From Folioceros fuciformis (Eukaryota; Anthocerotophyta; Anthocerotopsida; Anthocerotales): a stretch of DNA of 64,000 bases. This document shows positions 1 through 12,214 of this stretch, piece after piece. The stretch covers positions 1 through 64,000 of the forward strand of contig JBNGIO010005439.1 in assembly GCA_049999805.1 (NCBI GenBank). Reading direction: 5' to 3'. The position numbers and the translations under genes are program-made. The notes under the pieces were generated by a model. That model was given only the letters and a program-made list of their open reading frames with translations. It made no database searches and was not told the DNA's origin. Numbering within the stretch: position 1 is the stretch's first letter; every line of letters begins with the position of its first letter.

Positions 1-1760
1 TGGCGCTGGACTGGCCTGAACAGGCTGTGAGTCGAGTGATCTTGAGTCGCAGACGGAGCTGTGGGAGCGACAGTGAGCACCGTCAACGCTGCCTATGGAA
101 ACCACCACCGAGATTAGAGTCAACCCTTGCAGGGTCCCCGTGGTGGCACTGACATGTGCAGCCATTCGTGTTGCGCACGCTGCGTGTGAATGGAAGTTTG
201 AGGGTCAGCCAATCGATGCCAGACAATCGCTCTGGCTGGACATCACCTGGAAATGTTGTGAGTCTGAGACTGTGTGACGACGGTGACGCTTTTGTGCGAC
301 ACGCAAGGACTGCCACTTTGTTTGCCTAGTTTTCAATTTGCCTTACCAATTTGCTTCATTTTCACAACTCCCCCACCTTATTCGGGGACACCATAACGAG
401 GGAGACACCATATGAGCCACTCAGGTGGGGAGACCCACTTAAGGGTGTTGGACAAATATGCCCCTCCCTCGTTCACCTTTAAATAAATGAAAGGAAAAGG
501 GTCCTCCACCCTGTGAGTTGGCTCACCATTCCTTGAATAAATTCCTTCAATGAATGCCTTAAGCAAGTGAGTTAGCTCATGATTAACGACTTAGATGTTA
601 GGCTACTACTAGCACTTGGTTACTAAGATGTGATGCCAAAACCCTATTAAAATCACATTATTCCATTAAGAACAATGATGTTGTCCCTCGTCTCTTCTCT
701 TTTGCTTGGCTTGAAGATGATAAACCCTAAACCCTAGCCTTCTTGCCTTGGTCGAATTTACTAGATAAGTGCAGAACTTAGGTAAGTTTTTTTTTACATA
801 CATTCGATGATAGTATAAATCTTTGACCAGCTATAGTGTTCACTTGTTGTGTTTTGCCTAATCACTTACTCTCCTTTGTTTGCTTACTATTTTGCAAGTT
901 TGTTTGTTGCTAAGCTTGACGTCGTAAGGCATAGTAAGCCTTTCACATTCATCAAGGGCTCCAACTCCTTGTCCACTGGACTACAATTCATAGTAAAACA
1001 CAGAAGAACTCATAGAGTGTGGATGTGATTGTGGATTTACCCGAACCTCCTGTTGGTCTTAAAGTTAATACGTGGACTATGAAGTAAGGCCTTTGTAAGT
1101 GCAATTAGGGTATCTACTTGACACCTTATCCACGGTTTCTTCAATAACACTGATTGATTCTGTAGTGGTCGAGGGTGGTGGTGGGAAGGTTCCAATCGAT
1201 GCCCATTTCCGCATGTGGGCGGCAGGCAACGAGGACCGACTCCACAAGGCGACTCGACTCGCAGCAATGCAATCTTGGCCGGAATCTGGTCGTGCACCGG
1301 TCGGTGCATAAATTTGAAACCTCATTAATAAGAAAATGATGTGCAGTGCGGTACAGTATAGTACAGTACAGTACGTGCGTATGTATTGTGGGTGATTTAC
1401 TGGTATAATGGATCCGCAAACGTAGAGACCAGTAAGGAGTATAAGAGAAGATTTAGGAACATGTGGTGAGCGGTGCGGGCTGGTAACCTGCATGATGTGG
1501 TGGAGTCGAGTCAGCAAACGCGTGAGAGCAGGGATCCCGTGGTCTCTAAGCGGCCAGAGCATGCAACGAAACGCCAGCCGGTGTCTACGCGCCACGTGCC
1601 GGTTTCTGAGCTGAGCAAGCAGCCAGGTTACCTGCCTTGATCATTCTGCGGCGTCAGCAACAGGCACAGGACCTGATAATGCAAACCACCGTGCGGGGCA
1701 GGGCAGGGTGGAGTGGGGCCCGCCCTGACGTGGCCTCTATCCCTCTCCTCCCTTTCAGGA
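1..1760. other. Intergenic region without a recognisable gene
   Basis: No open frame here has splice structure or family resemblance. The left half is moderately AT-rich. A short degenerate GTACA repeat lies around 1350-1375. The last 100 bases are pyrimidine-rich and lead into the TATA box of the DnaJ gene. Confidence 0.6.
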
Positions 1761-1768
1761 TATAAATG
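1761..1768 (+). promoter_or_regulatory. TATA box of the DnaJ8-like gene
   Basis: TATAAATG sits in a GC-rich setting about 340 bases before the first ATG of the downstream gene. A pyrimidine-rich stretch of the kind that surrounds plant transcription starts follows at about 1785-1800. Position and consensus fit a core promoter; the transcription start was not measured. Confidence 0.55.
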
Positions 1769-2098
1769 AGGCCCGTAACTCTCATCTCGTCTCCGCCCCC
1801 GTCTTCACTTTGGCCTCTCCGTTAGCGTGCAAGTCATCTTCGCTTTATCTGTGCGTGTCGCTCGTCTCCGCGTCCCCTTCACCTCACGCCCCGGGCGCTT
1901 TCCCTCCTTGTGGCTGCCATCATCCTGGTACGCCACTGTTGCTTGGCACCAGAGAGCAGGATTTCCGCCGCTGCGCGCTCACATCACCGGACACATCCAT
2001 CGCTGTCGACGAGCTGCGGCTGCGAGGCCAGCCTGGTCGGGGAAGGAGGAGTGAATTGCAGCAGGGAGTTCGCGGATCACGCTTGCCTCGAATTCGAC

Positions 2099-2877
2099 AT
2101 GGCGCAGGCTGCGGCAGGCTCGCCTTGGGTGCAGCAGATGCAGTCCGTTTCCTCTAGCGCGGCCAGCCCCCAGGGGCAGCCCGGTTCCAAGGGCATGAAG
2201 TGCCGGCAGAGAATTTCCGTCAGAGCGCACGCTGGGAGCTCCCCGCCCTCCGCCTCCTCCTCGCCCTTCTCCTCATCTCTGGACGACTACGAGGTGCTCG
2301 GAGTCTCACACAGCGCGTCCAAGTCGGATGTCAAGACTGCGTACAGACGGCTCGCCTTGCAGGTGACAGCCCGGGCAGCAGCGTGGTCCACCCATGTTGT
2401 CGTTGATTGCGGGTGATGCCTTCCAGGTTTTGCTGCTCACACGCCTTCTCGTGCTGCAGTTCCACCCGGATGTGTGCAAAGGAGAGCACTGTGAGATGAA
2501 GTTCAAGCGGGTGCAGACGGCCTACGAGGTACGGTCAATTAGGGCTGGTTTCGGCGGTGCTTATGTTGATTTGTGCTTCCGGCGGATTTGAGGCAGGAAC
2601 TCATCTTGCAACCGCTCTTNNNNNNNNNNNNNNNNNNNNNNNNNNNNNNNNNNNNNNNNNNNNNNNNNNNNNNNNNNNNNNNNNNNNNNNNNNNNNNNNN
2701 NNNNNNNNNNNNNNNNNNNGGCAGGGTGTCGTCCGGCAGCTCGATGAGGCCGACGCGGCAGAGGATCTCACGGATTTCTGTTGGGAGGGGTTGATGGGAG
2801 TGGGCGACGAGTCGTGGAGCGAGTGGGAGGAGTGGATGGGATTTGAGGGAGGCGTGCCCGATGTGCAATTCCATTAG
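2099..2877 (+). CDS. Chloroplast J-domain protein, DnaJ8-like (interrupted by assembly gap)
   Basis: Hsp40 co-chaperone of the small plastid DnaJ8 type, expected to stimulate the ATPase of stromal Hsp70. Exon 1 (2099-2362) encodes an Ala/Ser/Gln-rich N-terminus of about 60 residues suitable as a transit peptide, then the start of a J-domain (DDYEVLGVSHSASKSDVKTA). Exon 2 (2460-2528) continues with the diagnostic HPD motif (FHPDVCK) and helix III up to TAYE. After the 100-N gap a frame to the TAG at 2875-2877 ends with a Trp/Glu-rich tail (WSEWEEWMGFEGG) that resembles the DnaJ8 C-terminus. The middle exon or exons lie in the gap or next to it, so total length is unknown. The start is the first ATG of the J-domain frame. 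Confidence 0.8.
2620..2719. other. Assembly gap (100 N)
   Basis: Exactly 100 N, the usual placeholder for a gap of unknown size. It lies inside the DnaJ8-like gene between exon 2 and the 3' exon. Confidence 0.99.
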
Positions 2878-3777
2878 CACCAGGTTCTCTGTACAGCGAG
2901 TCGTTGTGGCTTGATACTCCTTTTTGGCCTTCAAGACATGGGGATGCTTCCCGGCCCGAGATTGATTCGCCGGACGGGAATATTCGGTGACCTATCAAGT
3001 GGGTGATCGACCGTCCGGTTTCTTGTAGTCTGTATATATTTGTAGTTTCTTCGGGTGCCTCATGACTTACTTAGGTCTCATGGAGGTCTGTACAGTCACA
3101 GGTAAAGCTGATTAGGTGATGGGCTGTCTGCTCCCGAAGTGTCTTAGCTTTAGATATCAGGGAAGCTTGCCTTGTACGCAACACCTAGAGCTTATTTGCA
3201 ATTCGACGACAAATCATGGGTGGACCCCTCTGGTCCTCCTTAACTACATACATGCATACGGGTAGACTTGTTCGTTTTGCCTGATGAGACTGGCCCACAT
3301 TCCGGCATCGGGTGCACCTTCGCCGCATGAGACGGACTGGGCCCGTGGCCTACTGGTTGCAAATATCCGATGGCCGACAAAGCAGCTTGCCCACGTCCAT
3401 TAACATGTGCGTTTACCAAGTCATGCACTCTACGGTGGATATGAAAAAAGTTGTTGCTGCTGGTGCGTTACATCGCGTGAAAGGTATGGCAGGTCGGTAT
3501 GAGTACTCCGAATTCCACACAGTAGAATATGGAAAACAGAGTAAACTATCCGAAGGTCGGAAAGTATCTGAGAGAACAGAGACCGTGGACAAGAGACGAA
3601 GCAAATTTGACTAAATGTTTGCACAAATCAGAACTACAACACGTATTTTATTAGTTTGTTCACCACCAATCTCTCCAAGACATCCAGTCACACCAGTTTC
3701 AGTTCCACTGCCGTGGCTGCCTCATATCAATCACAAGTTGCCTAAATGCCTCACACTCGGTAATACTAAGCTAATTC
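2878..3777. other. 3' flank of DnaJ8-like gene and spacer
   Basis: Contains the 3' UTR of the upstream gene and the convergent 3' flank of the membrane-protein gene on the minus strand. I see no further coding evidence. Confidence 0.5.
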
Positions 3778-4702
3778 TCATGGCCTATGAGTGCGAGGTG
3801 TAACAAAAAACTGGTACTTATTTGAAGCGGGGTCTATGACAACATGGAAAGCGTAAAACTGCGTGAACACTCCCACGATGAGGGCTATGAGGACAAAGAG
3901 GATGGGCAGAACGCAGTATACCCTCGGGGTGAGTTTTGGTGACCGTCTTGTTGGTTTCTTGACAGCTCTCTGCCTCACAGCCGTTGGAACTTGCTCCTTC
4001 TGAGTTTCTTCCGAGTTGTTTTCCTGTGCGCCTTCGGGTACCGGTGGTGGCGATTCTGGTGCTGCCACTACCTCTCCGGCCTCCATGGGGAAGTCCATCT
4101 CAATTTCCTTGTCGGGAACGCCGGCATTCGTTACCGAAGGACTTTCAGTTACTTGAGCTTCCATTTTAGCCCTCAATGCTGCTGCCTGTCTTGATCTAGT
4201 AGTGACGGTCGGGGAGTTCACGTTGGGACTTGAATATTTGGCTGGCGACGCCTCCTGCAGACAGAATTGAAATGCGCTGTCAGTTATGTTGCGCTTTCTA
4301 AGTTGCAATGCTACATGGCCAAGAAGCCTCAGGCTTGTAAATCTTGAGCAACCAGAGCTCAGCAGAGCACAACCTTCTTCCTCCTCGGTTTTGCTTGCTT
4401 CGGTTCCGCTACAATTGGCTCGTCTCCTAATTGCGTACCGCCGATGTTGATGTTCGGTGTCTGCATCGCCAAATTTCTGTAGTACTGCTTTGTTTGCTTC
4501 TGCATGCAAGCCGAAACCATCCAGTCATAAAACACAGAGACGTCGCCAGGAATCGCTGCAACGGAAGCGATGAAAATGCTTGTACACCGACCGAGCTTGG
4601 AAGTGATACTTTGTTCTTAGTGAGCCATGAAATCAGCTCTGGCACGGTCATGGCCATCAATTCCTCCAAAGGAGTATCAGCAACCACGGGTCCGCTATCC
4701 AT
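3778..4702 (-). CDS. LEM/HeH-like domain protein with one C-terminal membrane helix
   Basis: Three exons fit in phase 0: 4592-4702, 4374-4499 and 3778-4254, giving 237 residues. Residues about 13-50 (TVPELISWLTKNKVSLPSS, then KQTKQYYRNLAMQ) read as two helices joined by a Leu-Pro turn, like the LEM-like domain of animal LAP2 or an HeH/SAP domain. A basic KPRRKK cluster (about 74-79) could be a nuclear localisation signal. An acidic, Pro-rich middle follows. A basic stretch (KKPTRRSPKLTPR) then precedes a single hydrophobic helix (about 191-211) and a 26-residue tail. Known: LEM-like domain, linker and C-terminal helix is the plan of animal LAP2/emerin inner nuclear membrane proteins. Inference: a nuclear-envelope or ER tail-anchored protein. 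I recognise no named plant homologue. The start is the ATG at 4702; the frame upstream opens only with a TTG. Confidence 0.7.
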
Positions 4703-5627
4703 CACTCCAGACCACAAATAAAGCTCCGCACGCAGAAACGCACAGCGATAAGCAGCACTAGTTACAAAGTTCTCAACCGCGCAATCGGCTAGGCCAAGGA
4801 ATAAAGCTTAGCCTCCGGCCAATCAATCACTCACTCCTCACTTTTGGTCGACTCGGGACCTGTCTCACCACGCACTAGTCAGAAACCACAAACAAGGAAT
4901 GATCTCAATTCTCAAACAAGAGAAGCAGGATATCACAACGGTCAGGCTGTTACTCACCATGAGCAGCGCGCCTGTCTATCGTGGTGAACAAGAATGTGCT
5001 ACGAGGCGGACAAGAACAGATTAAGAATGGACTATCAAGGAAAGAAGATCCGTTTCAATCAGACACACACACCTCGCATCCAGGTTTCCCTCCGAAGGGC
5101 AGCATTTACGTCCAAATCTGCTTCCTCCTACAGGAAATAGAGAAGGGGGCTGGTGACGGCAGAAGCTGTATTTCTTGTGACCCCGGCCGGACTACTGTTC
5201 ATTGGCTCGTCTTGCTACAGGCACAGACCCGCGCATTCCCGCCTTTGGGGGTCGGATTGGCCCGGTTCCAAGATCGGTAGTGTGGACAGTAGCATGTGGA
5301 GCTCTGGAAGAGCGTCTTTCGGGGTTGTGAAGAAAAGAGTTTGAATGGACCGTAAAACGGTCCACGTTCCTCCTAACATGACAACGTAGACCAGACCGGT
5401 GGAAGTTACCTAACCGCAGTCCAGCCTTGTGGACACGACAAGCAGGGCACCACTTGAATTACCAGTTCATGCCACGCTCATCAGAACAATGGTCGACCAC
5501 TATGCTGCGTGAAACTTAACAACTCATGCAGCGCCTACCCAGTAACAAGGTTGCCAAAACAATAACCAAGAATTTAGGCCCGTGATGCTTCATGTACAAG
5601 AGTTCTTGCATCGCTGCTGCCGGGGCC
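4703..5627. other. Intergenic region
   Basis: Holds the 5' flank of the LEM-like gene and the 3' flank of the PTEN2-like gene, both on the minus strand. No additional gene is supported. Confidence 0.5.
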
Positions 5628-8600
5628 TCACCCTTCCTCTTCACTGTCGTAATCTTCATCATCACCGAATGTGAACAGTGACGCATCAGCTGCATTTGCT
5701 GCAGCCATGGCTTTGAAGTCGCTAGCCGTGGAACTGTCGTCGGGCTGCTCCACTCCACTCGTCCCGGCACCAGACGAAACCTCATGACCCGGCTCTTTAT
5801 CGTCGGCTGCACTGCCCACCACCTCCTGTGGAGGCAACGGGATTTCCTTCAGAGCTGGTTCACCTGGAGCCAGCTCGGTGCCCCCACTTGTCTGCTCTAC
5901 CCTCTCCACACTTTGTCCAGCCTTGGACCCTTCCTGGGAAACCTTGTCTGCATCCTTGGCTGCAGCTTCAGATGCCCCAGCTGCAGAAGCACCTTCTGCA
6001 TCCGCACTACTGGGCTTCGCACCAACCACCCAAGGGTTTTGTGTTATCCGCACCCTGTCCATGGCGTTACGCATACTTGAAAAGGCATTGGAGAAGGCTC
6101 CGAAGGAGTTGCTACTTGGAACTTCACCTTCTTCACTTGGCTGAGCTTTGCTTTCTCCTTCCTTCTCCTCTGTAGGCTTCTCCGCCTTCTGTACAGCCTT
6201 CTTGGAGCTTTTATGAGACCCAGATTTGCTGCCTTCTTCTCCATCGCTGTCGGAGAAAATATCGTCAGCTTTGGCCTCCCCAACGGCACCTGTACTCTCT
6301 TGGCTTCCCAGCTGCTCTGCAGGTTTCGCCGAGGGTGGAGAAACAGCGGGTTGGGCTGTTTGCACCGGTCTTCTGGCAGGAAGTGGAGCATCGTAATCCA
6401 AAATCACTACCTCAACTTGAAAACCAGGTGAAGGTTGTTTTCGCTGCACATTCAGTGGAAGGGTGAGGGCAGTGTTCACTGGTTAAAGGGCATGGGCATC
6501 TACAATCCTGGAAAAAGAGTATCACCTTGTCAAACCCATCGAGTTCAAGTGCGTTCAGTATCAACCGGTTTTCCATCATATTTGTGTTCAGCCAGCTGGT
6601 GAGAGCAACGTCATGAACCAAGGTAAGAGTCGGACACAAATGGCAAGGAAATGAAAAGGAAACAAAACAGTTGAGCACCATTAACAGAGGAGTTTGACCA
6701 ACCAGTAGAAGTCACCATGCCGATCTTGGAAATGAACTTTAAAATCCCCATTCAGTTCAGCAACGCAACGTTCACCGGGTAAGGCGAAAACGACAATGCC
6801 TTTCCTTGGCGCGTTAAACCAGAAGTCATCTGGCTGTCCAGCCAAGAGGTCACAGACAGGGACAACGGCGTTCAGATGTCGAACATTACTTAGAACCTCA
6901 CAATCAACCAACGCAACTTGTAACCAAGAGACGACGCACCATCATGTCTTTTGTCCTCGGATGCTTCTTTGTTGAAAAGAGCACACCTGATCAGTAGCAG
7001 CCACTTTACAGCCTTAGAAAGGGAGAAGCCAAAAGAAGTGGAGTGCTTGCAAGGATACAGTCTTTGGTCGATCCTACTTACCATTGTGATCAGATATAGT
7101 AATGGCAGGCCGGATCCAGTAAGGACACTTGTGAAGGCGTATTCCCCTGAAGATGCACCTGAGAAGGGGAGGTACGCAAATGATCGTACAGTGAGTAAGG
7201 AGACGCTTGGCCACAGTTTCAGCAAACGACTGGAGATTATGGAGCAACAGTTCAGATACCAACTTTCTGACACTTGGATTTTCCCCGTTGAAGTCACGTA
7301 GGATTCGTTCAAAATACTTGACATAACGCTGGCATATTTATCACAAAGACCATAAATAAAACCTAGTGAGGAGAGCAAGCGTACGTACCCCCAAAGGCAC
7401 AACTATGTGAAAATGGCAAAAGGGGTACTGTATTCGTTCCAAACATCATCTGTGCAGAAGTTTTGGAGAGAGATTACTTACCACTTGACTAGGCAGGATA
7501 AGTCCTTTCCCATCTACACATCGCTTCTGGTTGTAGAACTGAATCGATTCTTCAGCTGTAGGAAAGAACTGCACCAGACAGGAGGCGACTTCAGGCATGA
7601 ACAGCGCTACTAATTAGGAGTCAAGCGGTCGAAGGTAACAGAATTTTATCTCCGCCACTCCACAGGAGCTGGTGCGAAGTTCAAAGACATTTTTCATACC
7701 TTCAGGTAAAGCAGAAGGGAAGATATCATGAGGCCAGTCCTTGCTTTTCCAGCTTTACAATGAACCACAACCACGTTTTCCAAATCCCCCTTCAGCCAAG
7801 AGTAGGCACTTTGACAGAAGGCGCCAATTAAGTGTATTGGCGGACAATTGTGGTCATTAAAGGGGAAGCAAGCCACCTGATTCGTTCCATTGCGAAACAA
7901 ATTGAGCCAGTTCTCACAAATCCTCACAAACAGACTATTAAGCACTGCTGCATTGAAACTGACGGAGTATGAATTTCTATCTCACCTTGCCTTCGAACAA
8001 AGCAGCATCATACAACCGCTCAGAGCACAGATTGTAGACCTTGTACTTGCCCTGTGACCAAGATTTCATGTGAGAAAAGCCACCTGGTCCAACCCAGAAC
8101 CTAACCTACCTCTTGCCACCTGGTCTCACCTTGTGACGTGTCTCGAAAAACTGAACGACATCTTCCATGTGGTTGCGATAGAGACCCTGCAACAGCAAAC
8201 GTTGGAGTCGTCAAGCTGTTGAACGATATCAACCTTGGCCGCCTCATAATCACTGGACAATCACAGACGTGGCAGGCTTCATTTACCTCAACATAACCAA
8301 GAAAGCCTGAGCTGATGTCCCCAGCTGGGAAACCCATGGCGATAACGTTCTCTGTGATGTAGGTCATATCCAGGTCAAAAGTTCCCTCCTGCACGATTAA
8401 CACGCGTCCGTTTCAATCGTACACATACTCCTGACAATCCTTGCTAGAGTGAATGAAAGGCAAAGTCTTTAGGACTGATGCGTGAAGCCACCTGATAACG
8501 TCTCTTGTTCTGAGACACCATGTGCCTTGCTTTGATTTGGACGACTTTGACCGCATTCCTTGACGTGTCCAAAAACCCCTTGGTGAAGGTCCCAAGAGCA

Positions 8601-9052
8601 CCCTCTGCGACCGGTGAGACCTGGGATTTGTGCTCTGCTGGAGCCGCATCGGCAACAGCAGTCTTGGCTACTGCTCGCTTTCCAAAGCCTCCTGACAGAA
8701 GGCTGAAGGTGGACCTGGGAGCCTCAGCCTGATGTGGCTCTGGGGCAGCTGACGACGGCATTCTGAAACCTTTTGCCCACGATGTAAATCCTCCTGCGAG
8801 GGTGGATTTCGGAGGAGCTCCCTCGACAGATTTTGGTGTCGCAGTGTGGGAGGCTGATGGAGGGGAGGTAGGGGTAAGCACGTCATCAGAAATCACCTGG
8901 ATTTGCTGCTCATCCTGTCCCTGTCCCTGCTCCTGCACCAGCTGCTGCTGGGCAGCGTCATCTGGAGAGCCAGCCGACACCAGCGGCTCCTTGGGAGTGT
9001 CTACAGCTTGCAGCTCGTCCGGGTCAGCAGTGCCGCCCACCAAACTGCTCAT
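5628..9052 (-). CDS. PTEN2: PTEN2-type phosphoinositide / protein tyrosine phosphatase
   Basis: Expected to dephosphorylate 3-phosphoinositides at membranes. Eleven exons join in phase: 8492-9052, 8287-8388, 8130-8186, 7986-8051, 7700-7876, 7482-7568, 7264-7328, 7082-7158, 6703-6916, 6526-6595 and 5628-6443, for 763 residues. Exon 1 gives a 187-residue low-complexity N-terminal extension ending at MVSQNKRRYQ. The phosphatase domain follows, with the P-loop HCKAGKARTG (Cys about 302), which fits HCxxGxxR. The C2 domain follows (RGIRLHKCPYWIRP, DDFWFNAPRKG, GDFYCWLN across a splice, DGFDK). The 272-residue final exon is acidic and disordered and ends in an Asp/Glu-rich tail. It is somewhat longer than my recollection of Arabidopsis PTEN2 proteins. 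Start: the ATG at 9052; the longer frame opens only with GTG codons. Confidence 0.93.
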
Positions 9053-10087
9053 CGCTCTCAGATCTACCACCACCCAAACCTACGTTCCTCTGGCCTTCCT
9101 GCACCTGCCCCGCATGATGCTGCTACCCCGCGGGACGAAGCTCCCTCCATCCATGCAGCCAAGTTCGATCTTTCGATGCAGATCCGACGCGCCAGCGATC
9201 AAGATGTAGATCGGTCAAACTGGCGGGCAAGCTACCATATTCACACTCGTCAGTCGAGAGAGCCTTAACCTAGAAGAGTGGAAGAACTTGGGCCGATCAC
9301 GCCATTATTAAGGCCCCTCGCCATGTTCGGAAGTTCGGTTCCTCTCACTTCCTATTTCCTGTGTTGATGGAAGGGGCACGCACGGATGCGGACTCGGAAC
9401 GCTTTAGTGTGTCAGGACTACGACTGACAGGCGCACTGGCTTCTTTCATCTTGTAGAATCAAGCAATCTTGTTATTACGACAAACAACCAGCCGACAACA
9501 CAGGTTCGCAATTGGCAAGCATGTTCGTCAAGCTCGATCCCTTCACAACGGCTGGACATTTCCTTGTGGGGAACCAAGTGGTACGTTATGGGCATGGATG
9601 GCAAGTCCTTACCCATCAGTCCCGGTTCAGCGCAAACCCCTCCAGAAGGCAACAACATGCAACCACATGACCTCTCGTTCTATTCTCTTTCTGGAGCCCG
9701 CCTCTGGTCACCTGCGCGCCTGCAGAAGCCGGTGGAGTGTCAACATTGTCAAACCAAACCTTGGGAAAATGCAGCAACCATGTACACTGTTCTCTCAATT
9801 CGGGAACATCAACCAACGATCCTGATCAAACTCAAAAGAAGCCAAAAGCCCAAGGCAATTCAAAAGCATGAAGCAAGGCCGCAACCACTGCTTGCCACCA
9901 CAGCTTGCCACAATTGGCAGTCCCTAACAGCAGACCCGATGGGCTGCAAAAGAGGCGCTATGGAGCTGAAGGACAGCGGCCTACCAATAGTAAGAATATA
10001 CACATCTGAATATGGAACAGACTCTAGTACACATCCAAAGAACTAACGATTGTCTATACACTAAAGAAAACCCCTTGGAATTTGCTG
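9053..10087. other. Intergenic region (promoter side of PTEN2-like gene)
   Basis: Holds the 5' flank of the PTEN2-like gene and the 3' flank of the RING gene. Open frames here lack family resemblance and splice structure. Confidence 0.5.
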
Positions 10088-11619
10088 TCAACCCCCGGAT
10101 GAGCCCCCAGTATTAAGTCTGACGGGAATGCCCGTCCTTGCAGCTGCGTCTGCTGCCTCCCGCTTCTGAGCTCGCCTTGCCCGTCTCCCTGCTTTTTCCT
10201 TTGCTGGTGCTTTTCCCTTGGCTACCGTGGAGGTGGATGTGCCATCCAAACAATCATCATCAAGATCATGAGCAGACACCTGGCGTACACTTACTGGTCT
10301 AGCCTCCCTTCGACCACCCCGAACATAACCATTGTCACCCCATCGTCTATTACCAATGCGCAGACTCGAAGTGTAATAGTACTGCTCCAATACATCATCC
10401 TCATCATGATACTCTTCAGGCTCCTCCACTTCCAACATCGGAAGCCCCTGGAACCAAGGGGCTCGAAGGAGAAGGCATATGCTTTCCTCAAACATGTAGT
10501 CATGAAGGCTACAAGACAGACAACAAAAGGAGGGTGAGAATTCATCCCACATCCTCTACTACCGACACCAGCTAAGGAACTGACAACCCAATCCATCTCA
10601 AACACCACGAGGAGTGCAAGCCAAGCTAAGTTCAAACAGCAAACAGCTCCGGCCATGAGTGTGCACATTAATCAGGTGCCACCTCTTCCCAGATGGGAAG
10701 AAAAAACAACATACAACACTTCTGTCACCGGTCGGCCACCCATCCCGTGATCTGTTAGTACCTCATCTTGGCATACACCAAGCCCGCGCTGACATTGTGA
10801 TCAGGAAACCAGGAACTCCAACAAATTGACACCGATTCCCATGTGATGTGAAGGTACCAAACGCGCACAGACCCACATCCCAGCTCACACACCGTACCTG
10901 CCGTCAATAGATTTGTACACGTAGACGAAAGTGAAGGGAAGTCGGCATTGGGGGCACCAAGGCTCGGGTTTGTAGGAAGCCCAGCGCAGGATACACGTCA
11001 CACTGCGAGCCGCTAGAGAAGAGTTAAGACAGCGCCATACGAAGGCGTCATAGTGAGAATTGTGAGTGCAACGGCTCCTTATCTAAGGACTAGCGTACAT
11101 AAAGACGGCAAAAATAACCCTAGTGGCCTCTGTGCATCAACCACCTGAACGATTGCAGCAATCATCATGGTGAGCAACCAACCAATAAGAATGTTCACAG
11201 CCCTTAATCTGGGCTGTCTCTTCGACTGCAATCTTCTCCCGGCAGATGGCGCAAACCCAGTCATCCACGGAATCGAAATTATACCCTCCTCCTTCAGGTT
11301 CCTATTCCAGCAACGTACATCATTCAACATCTGCAGATCCAGCAATTAAGCAACAAGAACACCTTGCCAGGCAGCCCCACGAGAAGCAAACAGTGTGGCA
11401 GCGATTGGTGAGTACCGCAGAGGAAGGGCTGGCAGCTGTTCCAGCTACAGCCAGATCGAGGGCCCCATGGTACGAGGCCGCCTCCCCCTTGCTATCCATA
11501 TCCAGGCGTGGCAGAGCTTCCACAAGATTTGCTACCCCGGCACCGGTTGACGAAGAGAGTTCAGTGGCGACGTCAGGTACAGGAAAATCTGCTGCAGTAG
11601 GTAGGCCTGCTCCAGCCAT
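10088..11619 (-). CDS. C3HC4 RING-finger protein, probable E3 ubiquitin ligase
   Basis: Four exons join in phase: 11416-11619, 11183-11301, 10898-11002 and 10088-10508, for 282 residues. The RING finger is split over exons 2 and 3. Exon 2 supplies WVCAICREKI and KGCEHSY; the next Cys codon is built across the splice; exon 3 supplies VTCILRWASYK and WCPQCRLPF. This gives a full C3HC4 set. A conserved plant block follows (SIDGSLHDYMFEES and SLRIGNRRWGDNGYV), then an acidic and a basic segment (GRRARRAQKREA). This matches a small plant RING family of unknown substrate. Exon 1 is the least certain part: its ATG and donor were chosen because phase and length fit. No membrane segment is evident, so a soluble protein is likely. 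Confidence 0.8.
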
Positions 11620-12214
11620 GAAGTCTCCCGAGCAGCGTCCGGGCGGCGTATCTGGCAACCACCAAGAAGAAGCGCGCTCTGCCTAAGCTGTTGAGGAAGG
11701 TCGGCACCTGCCATGAACCACCCGGCTCAGCTGGAAACTAGAGATCAATCATCCGGTGTGGCAGCGGCTGCAACACATGTGAGGTGGCAGGCATTCCGCC
11801 AGAAGGCTTGGAGATGCCACTGGCTGCCTGCACACTATGGCTCAGAATAATGCTTCTTGTTGCTCCAAGTCCAGAGTAAAACCTAACCACTTTCTTACCA
11901 GGGCAGTGAACGCTGTTGCAGAGGATAGAGCAATCACCGTGCACCAGGTGGACCGGTCAAGATGAGCTTCCCGGCCACTTCCTTCAGATTGATAGGAAGC
12001 CAAGGCAAGCCAAAGTCCCCAGCATGCCGATCAGGTTGCTGGCACTGGACACACCGGTTGACCGTACCCAAGTGCCAAATCACAGCCACATGTTGCTATC
12101 TTCGCTCCTACAGGGTAACATACGTGCGTATTTAATTTATCAAAGCTTAAATTCGAAGGCTTTTGCAACTATTTTACGCAGGAAATGGAAGCAACCCCGT
12201 TGTCTGCTCACCAA
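11620..12214. other. Spacer between RING gene and PPR gene
   Basis: Short spacer between two minus-strand genes. It holds the PPR 3' UTR and the RING promoter. No other gene is seen. Confidence 0.5.

Noticed and set aside
1077-1595. 172-codon minus-strand frame in the left spacer
   Set aside because: It runs over a low-complexity GTACA repeat and has no domain, no splice continuation and no similarity I know.
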